From contig CALGOZ010000067.1 in assembly GCA_937960785.1 (NCBI GenBank), positions 1 through 8,397 of the forward strand: a stretch of 8,397 nucleotides of DNA, read 5' to 3'. The position numbers and the translations under genes were made by a program. This DNA comes from an uncultured Pseudogracilibacillus sp. Its GTDB lineage: Bacteria; Bacillota; Bacilli; Bacillales; Amphibacillaceae. Positions 5,690 to 8,397 of this stretch are shown here, in pieces. Under the pieces are notes generated by a model that saw only the letters and a list, made by a program, of their open reading frames with translations, had not been told where the DNA came from and ran no database searches. Within the stretch, counting starts at the first letter, position 1; each line of letters begins with the position of its first letter.

Positions 5690-6370
5690 ATGACAAAAAC
5701 CCGACGTTTATCCGATCGCATAGCGGAAGAAATTTTATCGATGATTACGTTTGAAAAGCTTTTTCGTCCAGGGGAGCAATTACCGAATGAAAATGACTTA
5801 GCAGAACAATTAGAAGTAAGTCGAACGACCTTACGAGAAGCGTTACGTATACTAGTTACTCACGGTGTTATTGAAATTAGGCGGGGTAGGGGTACTTTTG
5901 TACGAAACGATTTTAACCCTGATGAAGTGATGAACTTATCTAGTTTAATCGATCCGCAAATTAATTTAAGAGACTTATATGAAATGCGATTAATCTTCGA
6001 ACCGGAAGCTGCTTATTATGCGACATTACGGGCTTCAGATCAAGAAATCGACCGTATCCTTTCTTACGGAAAGCTAATCGAAGAAAAAATAAAGCAAAAT
6101 GAAGACCGAACCGAAGCGGAACAAAATTTTCACCAAGCGATTGCTAAGGCGACCCGTAACACATTTATGGATCAATTGTTACCTGTTATATTTCAAGGAA
6201 TTAATCAAGGGGTAAAACTATCCAAATTAAAGCAAGACGTCCTTGAACATACAATTCGCGACCATCGACTAATTATGGAATTTATGCAAGCACGCAATGC
6301 AGACGGGGCTAAAAGTGCGATGAAAATCCATATTTTACATGCGATGAAGCAAATGGAGTTGATGGAGTAG
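5690..6370 (+). CDS. GntR-family transcription regulator, FadR subfamily (FCD domain)
   Basis: This 226-aa DNA-binding regulator has an N-terminal winged helix-turn-helix (about 8-73) with LPNENDLAEQ, the recognition stretch VSRTTLREALRIL (43-55) and the wing RRGRGTFV (64-71). The C-terminal FCD effector domain (about 95-220) begins at DLYEMRLIFEPEAA. The FCD metal site is nearly intact, with His148 (NFHQAI), His192 (DHRLI) and His214, but Glu144 replaces the usual Asp four residues before the first His. Such domains bind small organic acids, and the ligand here is unknown. ATG 5690 is chosen because the frame's earlier GTG codons (5675, 5678) lie inside the ribosome binding site GAGGTGG. It is followed by ilvD 103 bp later on the same strand. 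Operator-like sites occur at both promoters, suggesting local control of ilvD and itself. Confidence 0.92.
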   Translation: MTKTRRLSDRIAEEILSMITFEKLFRPGEQLPNENDLAEQLEVSRTTLREALRILVTHGVIEIRRGRGTFVRNDFNPDEVMNLSSLIDPQINLRDLYEMRLIFEPEAAYYATLRASDQEIDRILSYGKLIEEKIKQNEDRTEAEQNFHQAIAKATRNTFMDQLLPVIFQGINQGVKLSKLKQDVLEHTIRDHRLIMEFMQARNADGAKSAMKIHILHAMKQMELME

Positions 6371-6394
6371 ACGGAAAATTTTTTATTACTAGAA

Positions 6395-6405
6395 TTGTCA
6401 TACAA
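6395..6405. promoter_or_regulatory. Candidate GntR operator upstream of ilvD
   Basis: TTGTCATACAA is a perfect TTGT-3-ACAA palindrome and fits TNGTNNNACNA, the FadR-subfamily operator consensus, at every defined position. It ends 5 bp before the ilvD -35 box. CATACAACT, its right half, recurs at 6418-6426 within the promoter spacer, 19 bp after the first copy (6399-6407). The gene for a FadR-type regulator lies immediately upstream. Confidence 0.55.
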
Positions 6406-6410
6406 CTCTA

Positions 6411-6439
6411 TTGACAGCATACAACTTACGGTTTAAAAT
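6411..6439 (+). promoter_or_regulatory. Sigma-A promoter of ilvD
   Basis: A perfect -35 box TTGACA at 6411-6416 and -10 box TAAAAT at 6434-6439 are separated by an ideal 17 bp. The predicted transcript starts near 6446, leaving a leader of only about 28 nt, too short for a T-box. No terminator is seen after gntR, so read-through from gntR could add to this promoter. Confidence 0.85.
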
Positions 6440-6460
6440 TATTAAAACAATAAAAAAAGT

Positions 6461-6467
6461 GAGGGGA
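6461..6467 (+). promoter_or_regulatory. Ribosome binding site fixing the ilvD TTG start
   Basis: GAGGGGA lies 6 nt before TTG 6474. The frame is open upstream to 6411, but that codon is the -35 box itself. Translation from 6474 gives MRSNMIK, agreeing with the N-terminus of Bacillus IlvD (LRSNMIKKG). Confidence 0.8.
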
Positions 6468-6473
6468 CTAAAG

Positions 6474-8144
6474 TTGAGAAGTAATATGATTAAGGTCGGT
6501 CTTGACCGGGCTCCACACCGGAGTTTGCTTTATGCTACGGGTAAAGTAAAGCCACGCGACTTAGATAAGCCATTTATCGGGGTTTGTAACTCTTATATTG
6601 ATATCATCCCAGGTCATGTACATTTGAATAAGTTTGCTGAAGTAGTTAAAGAAGCAATTATTGAAGCGGGTGGTATTCCTTTTGAATTTAATACGATTGG
6701 TGTTGACGATGGGATTGCGATGGGCCATATTGGAATGCGCTATTCACTGCCGAGCCGGGAGCTAATTGCGGATGCGGCAGAGACGGTGATCAATGCCCAT
6801 TGGTTCGACGGTGTATTTTACATACCGAATTGTGACAAAATTACACCAGGAATGTTAATGGCAGCAGTTCGTACGAATGTACCTTCTATTTTTGTCTCGG
6901 GTGGACCGATGGAAGCAGGAGTCACTGAAGATGGACAGCAAATTTCCTTAGCGAATGTTTTTGAGGGAGTTGGGGCTGTTCAGTCGGGACAGATGACTGA
7001 AGAAGAATTTAAGCATATTGAGATGAACGCTTGTCCAACCTGTGGTTCGTGCTCGGGGATGTTTACCGCAAACTCGATGAACTGCTTGATGGAAATGTTA
7101 GGCATGACCTTACCAGGTAACGGTACAATCGTGGCGACGAGCGAAAAGCGGTACGATTTAGTTCGAGAAGCAGCCCATCATTTAGTTCGCATGATCAAAG
7201 AGGATGTAAAGCCCCGCGACATTGTAACGAAAGAAGCAATTGACGATGCCTTTGCTCTAGATATGGCGATGGGTGGTTCGACGAATACAGTTCTCCATAC
7301 CTTGGCGATTGCTCATGAAGCGGGCATTGACTATGATCTAGAAGATATTAATAAAGTTGCTGAAAAAGTGCCCTATTTAGCAAGCATTATGCCAGCTTCG
7401 GATATCTCAATGGATGATGTAAACAAAGCCGGTGGTGTCGAGGCAATTATTAATGAATTAACGAAAATTCCAGGCGCTATTCATCCTGATCGAATTACCG
7501 TTACAGGTAAAACGATGGGAGAACTCGTCGAAGGTCACGAAATTACAAACGACCAAGTGATCAGGACGAAAGATAATCCGTATAGCCCTGTTGGAGGATT
7601 ATCAATTCTTTATGGAAACTTGGCTCCAGAAGGTTCAGTAATTAAGGTAGGCGCTGTAGATCCGTCAATCAAGACCTTTAAAGGAGAGGCGATTGTTTTT
7701 GATTCTCAAGAAGAGGCTCAAGAAGCAATCGACGACGGAACAGTACAAGAAGGGCATGTCGTTGTCATTCGATACGAAGGACCAAAAGGCGGACCAGGTA
7801 TGCCAGAAATGTTAGCACCGACTTCTTCAATTGTAGGTCGAGGTCTTGGAACAAAAGTAGCCCTTATAACTGATGGACGATTTAGCGGTGCTTCTCGAGG
7901 TATTTCCATCGGTCACATTTCTCCTGAAGCTGCAGAAGGCGGTCCAATCGCTTTAGTAGAAAACGGCGACATCATTGAGATTGACTTACCAAAACGAACG
8001 ATTCATCTCGATGTTTCTGATGAGGAGTTAGCCGAGCGGAAAAAGAAGCTAAAACCTTTTGAACCTAAGATTAAAACCGGTTGGCTAGCACGCTATTCAA
8101 AACTTGTAACCAATGCATCAAAAGGTGGCATTATGGAAATTTAA
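6474..8144 (+). CDS. ilvD: Dihydroxy-acid dehydratase
   Basis: This 556-aa cytosolic iron-sulfur enzyme (EC 4.2.1.9) dehydrates 2,3-dihydroxy-isovalerate and 2,3-dihydroxy-3-methylvalerate to the keto acids leading to valine, isoleucine and leucine (and to pantothenate). Both family signatures are present: CDKITPGMLMA (120-130, with cluster Cys120 and the metal-ligand Lys122) and ALITDGRFSGA (463-473). Cys187, Cys190 and Cys193 in CPTCGSC, and Asp78-Asp79 in GVDDGIAMGH, are also present. Length and motifs follow B. subtilis IlvD (558 aa) closely from end to end, so a sugar-acid dehydratase of the same superfamily is unlikely. It is preceded by gntR and has its own strong promoter. No other ilv/leu gene is in the window, so it is apparently detached from a biosynthetic operon here. 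Confidence 0.97.
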   Translation: MRSNMIKVGLDRAPHRSLLYATGKVKPRDLDKPFIGVCNSYIDIIPGHVHLNKFAEVVKEAIIEAGGIPFEFNTIGVDDGIAMGHIGMRYSLPSRELIADAAETVINAHWFDGVFYIPNCDKITPGMLMAAVRTNVPSIFVSGGPMEAGVTEDGQQISLANVFEGVGAVQSGQMTEEEFKHIEMNACPTCGSCSGMFTANSMNCLMEMLGMTLPGNGTIVATSEKRYDLVREAAHHLVRMIKEDVKPRDIVTKEAIDDAFALDMAMGGSTNTVLHTLAIAHEAGIDYDLEDINKVAEKVPYLASIMPASDISMDDVNKAGGVEAIINELTKIPGAIHPDRITVTGKTMGELVEGHEITNDQVIRTKDNPYSPVGGLSILYGNLAPEGSVIKVGAVDPSIKTFKGEAIVFDSQEEAQEAIDDGTVQEGHVVVIRYEGPKGGPGMPEMLAPTSSIVGRGLGTKVALITDGRFSGASRGISIGHISPEAAEGGPIALVENGDIIEIDLPKRTIHLDVSDEELAERKKKLKPFEPKIKTGWLARYSKLVTNASKGGIMEI

Positions 8145-8159
8145 AACGGGAATAAACTT

Positions 8160-8200
8160 GCCCTTACTGCTAATGTGTAGGGTTGAATTGTTTCTTTTTT
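8160..8200 (+). terminator. Weak terminator-like hairpin after ilvD
   Basis: CCCT at 8161-8164 pairs with AGGG at 8179-8182. An AC/GT extension is possible inside and a G-U pair outside, and the T-rich run TTTCTTTTTT follows at 8191-8200. The stem is short and 7-8 nt separate it from the T-run. The hairpin seems to be made from a decayed copy of the 52-bp repeat, so the repeat may have been co-opted as terminator. Confidence 0.35.
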
Positions 8201-8397
8201 CTATATACTTATGGTCGAGTGCTCTTCTGTGTAAGTTTGAGAGTAAATTTGTGAAAAGCTACTCATTGGAGCCCTCCACTGTGTAGGTTGACGGTCAAAA
8301 CTGTGTTAGGTAACACGTTGGAGGTCTCCACTGTGTAAGTTAGGGGTCAAAACTGTGTAAAGTTACTCACTGGAGGTCTCCACTGTGTAGGTTGACG
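8163..8397. repeat. Tandem array B of the same ~52-bp palindromic repeat
   Basis: Units are seen at 8163-8207 (decayed, about 45 bp), 8208-8258 (51), 8259-8310 (52), 8311-8362 (52) and 8363-8397 (cut by the window end). The orientation and unit structure are those of the array at the left edge. A TTACTCACTGGAGG-like arm is followed by TCTCCACTGTGTAAG, then GTTGACGGTCAAAA and CTGTGTAAAG. The outer units are more regular than the one beside ilvD. CTGTGTAA occurs twice per unit, alternately 22 and 30 bp apart. No gene is encoded in this stretch. Confidence 0.88.

Noticed and set aside
6371..6400. CodY box in the gntR-ilvD gap (GGAAAATTTTTTATT)
   Set aside because: It matches AATTTTCWGAAAATT poorly, especially in the right half.
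6411..6473. Upstream extension of ilvD
   Set aside because: The first codon is the -35 box itself and the -10 box lies inside the extension. The IlvD N-terminus (RSNMIK) begins right after TTG 6474, which has a good ribosome binding site.
1..8397. Composite mobile element bounded by the two repeat arrays
   Set aside because: The arrays are direct repeats that continue beyond the window, no transposase or integrase is present, and the genes are ordinary chromosomal ones with uniform base use.

Overview
The window is low-GC chromosomal DNA, most likely from a Bacillaceae bacterium. The signs are strong AGGAGG-type ribosome binding sites, TTG starts, sigma-A promoters, a canonical Bacillus-type PerR box, T-tailed hairpin terminators, and an IlvD very like the Bacillus subtilis protein as I recall it. 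All convincing genes lie on the + strand. No rRNA, tRNA, CRISPR array, transposase or phage gene was seen.

Layout. (1) 1-371: tandem array of palindromic repeats with a period of about 52 bp, running off the left edge and decaying toward the first gene. (2) 352-607: non-coding, nothing convincing. (3) 608-1281: monocistronic thiol peroxidase of the glutathione peroxidase family, with its own promoter, an exact PerR operator over the -10 box, and a terminator. (4) 1284-5612: a five-gene operon encoding an ABC ATPase, a lipoprotein substrate-binding protein, a permease, a two-domain DUF4242-like protein and an acyl-CoA-dehydrogenase-fold flavoprotein, closed by a strong terminator. (5) 5622-8144: a FadR-family GntR regulator followed by ilvD (dihydroxy-acid dehydratase), which has its own near-consensus promoter. 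(6) 8163-8397: a second array of the same 52-bp repeat in the same orientation, running off the right edge.

How the parts work together. The peroxidase is probably a PerR-controlled peroxide-defence gene. The transporter operon appears to couple import of a small, probably anionic or organosulfur/organonitrogen compound to processing by a flavoenzyme. The flavoenzyme lacks the usual acyl-CoA dehydrogenase catalytic glutamate, so it is probably not a fatty-acid beta-oxidation enzyme. Substrate and reaction cannot be read from sequence. This operon is the best candidate for an undescribed pathway. GntR may control both itself and ilvD: a perfect TNGTNNNACNA match lies just upstream of the ilvD -35 box and a one-mismatch version overlaps the gntR -10 box. 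The 52-bp repeats flanking the whole block are the most unusual non-coding element. They show conserved palindromes and apparent compensatory changes.
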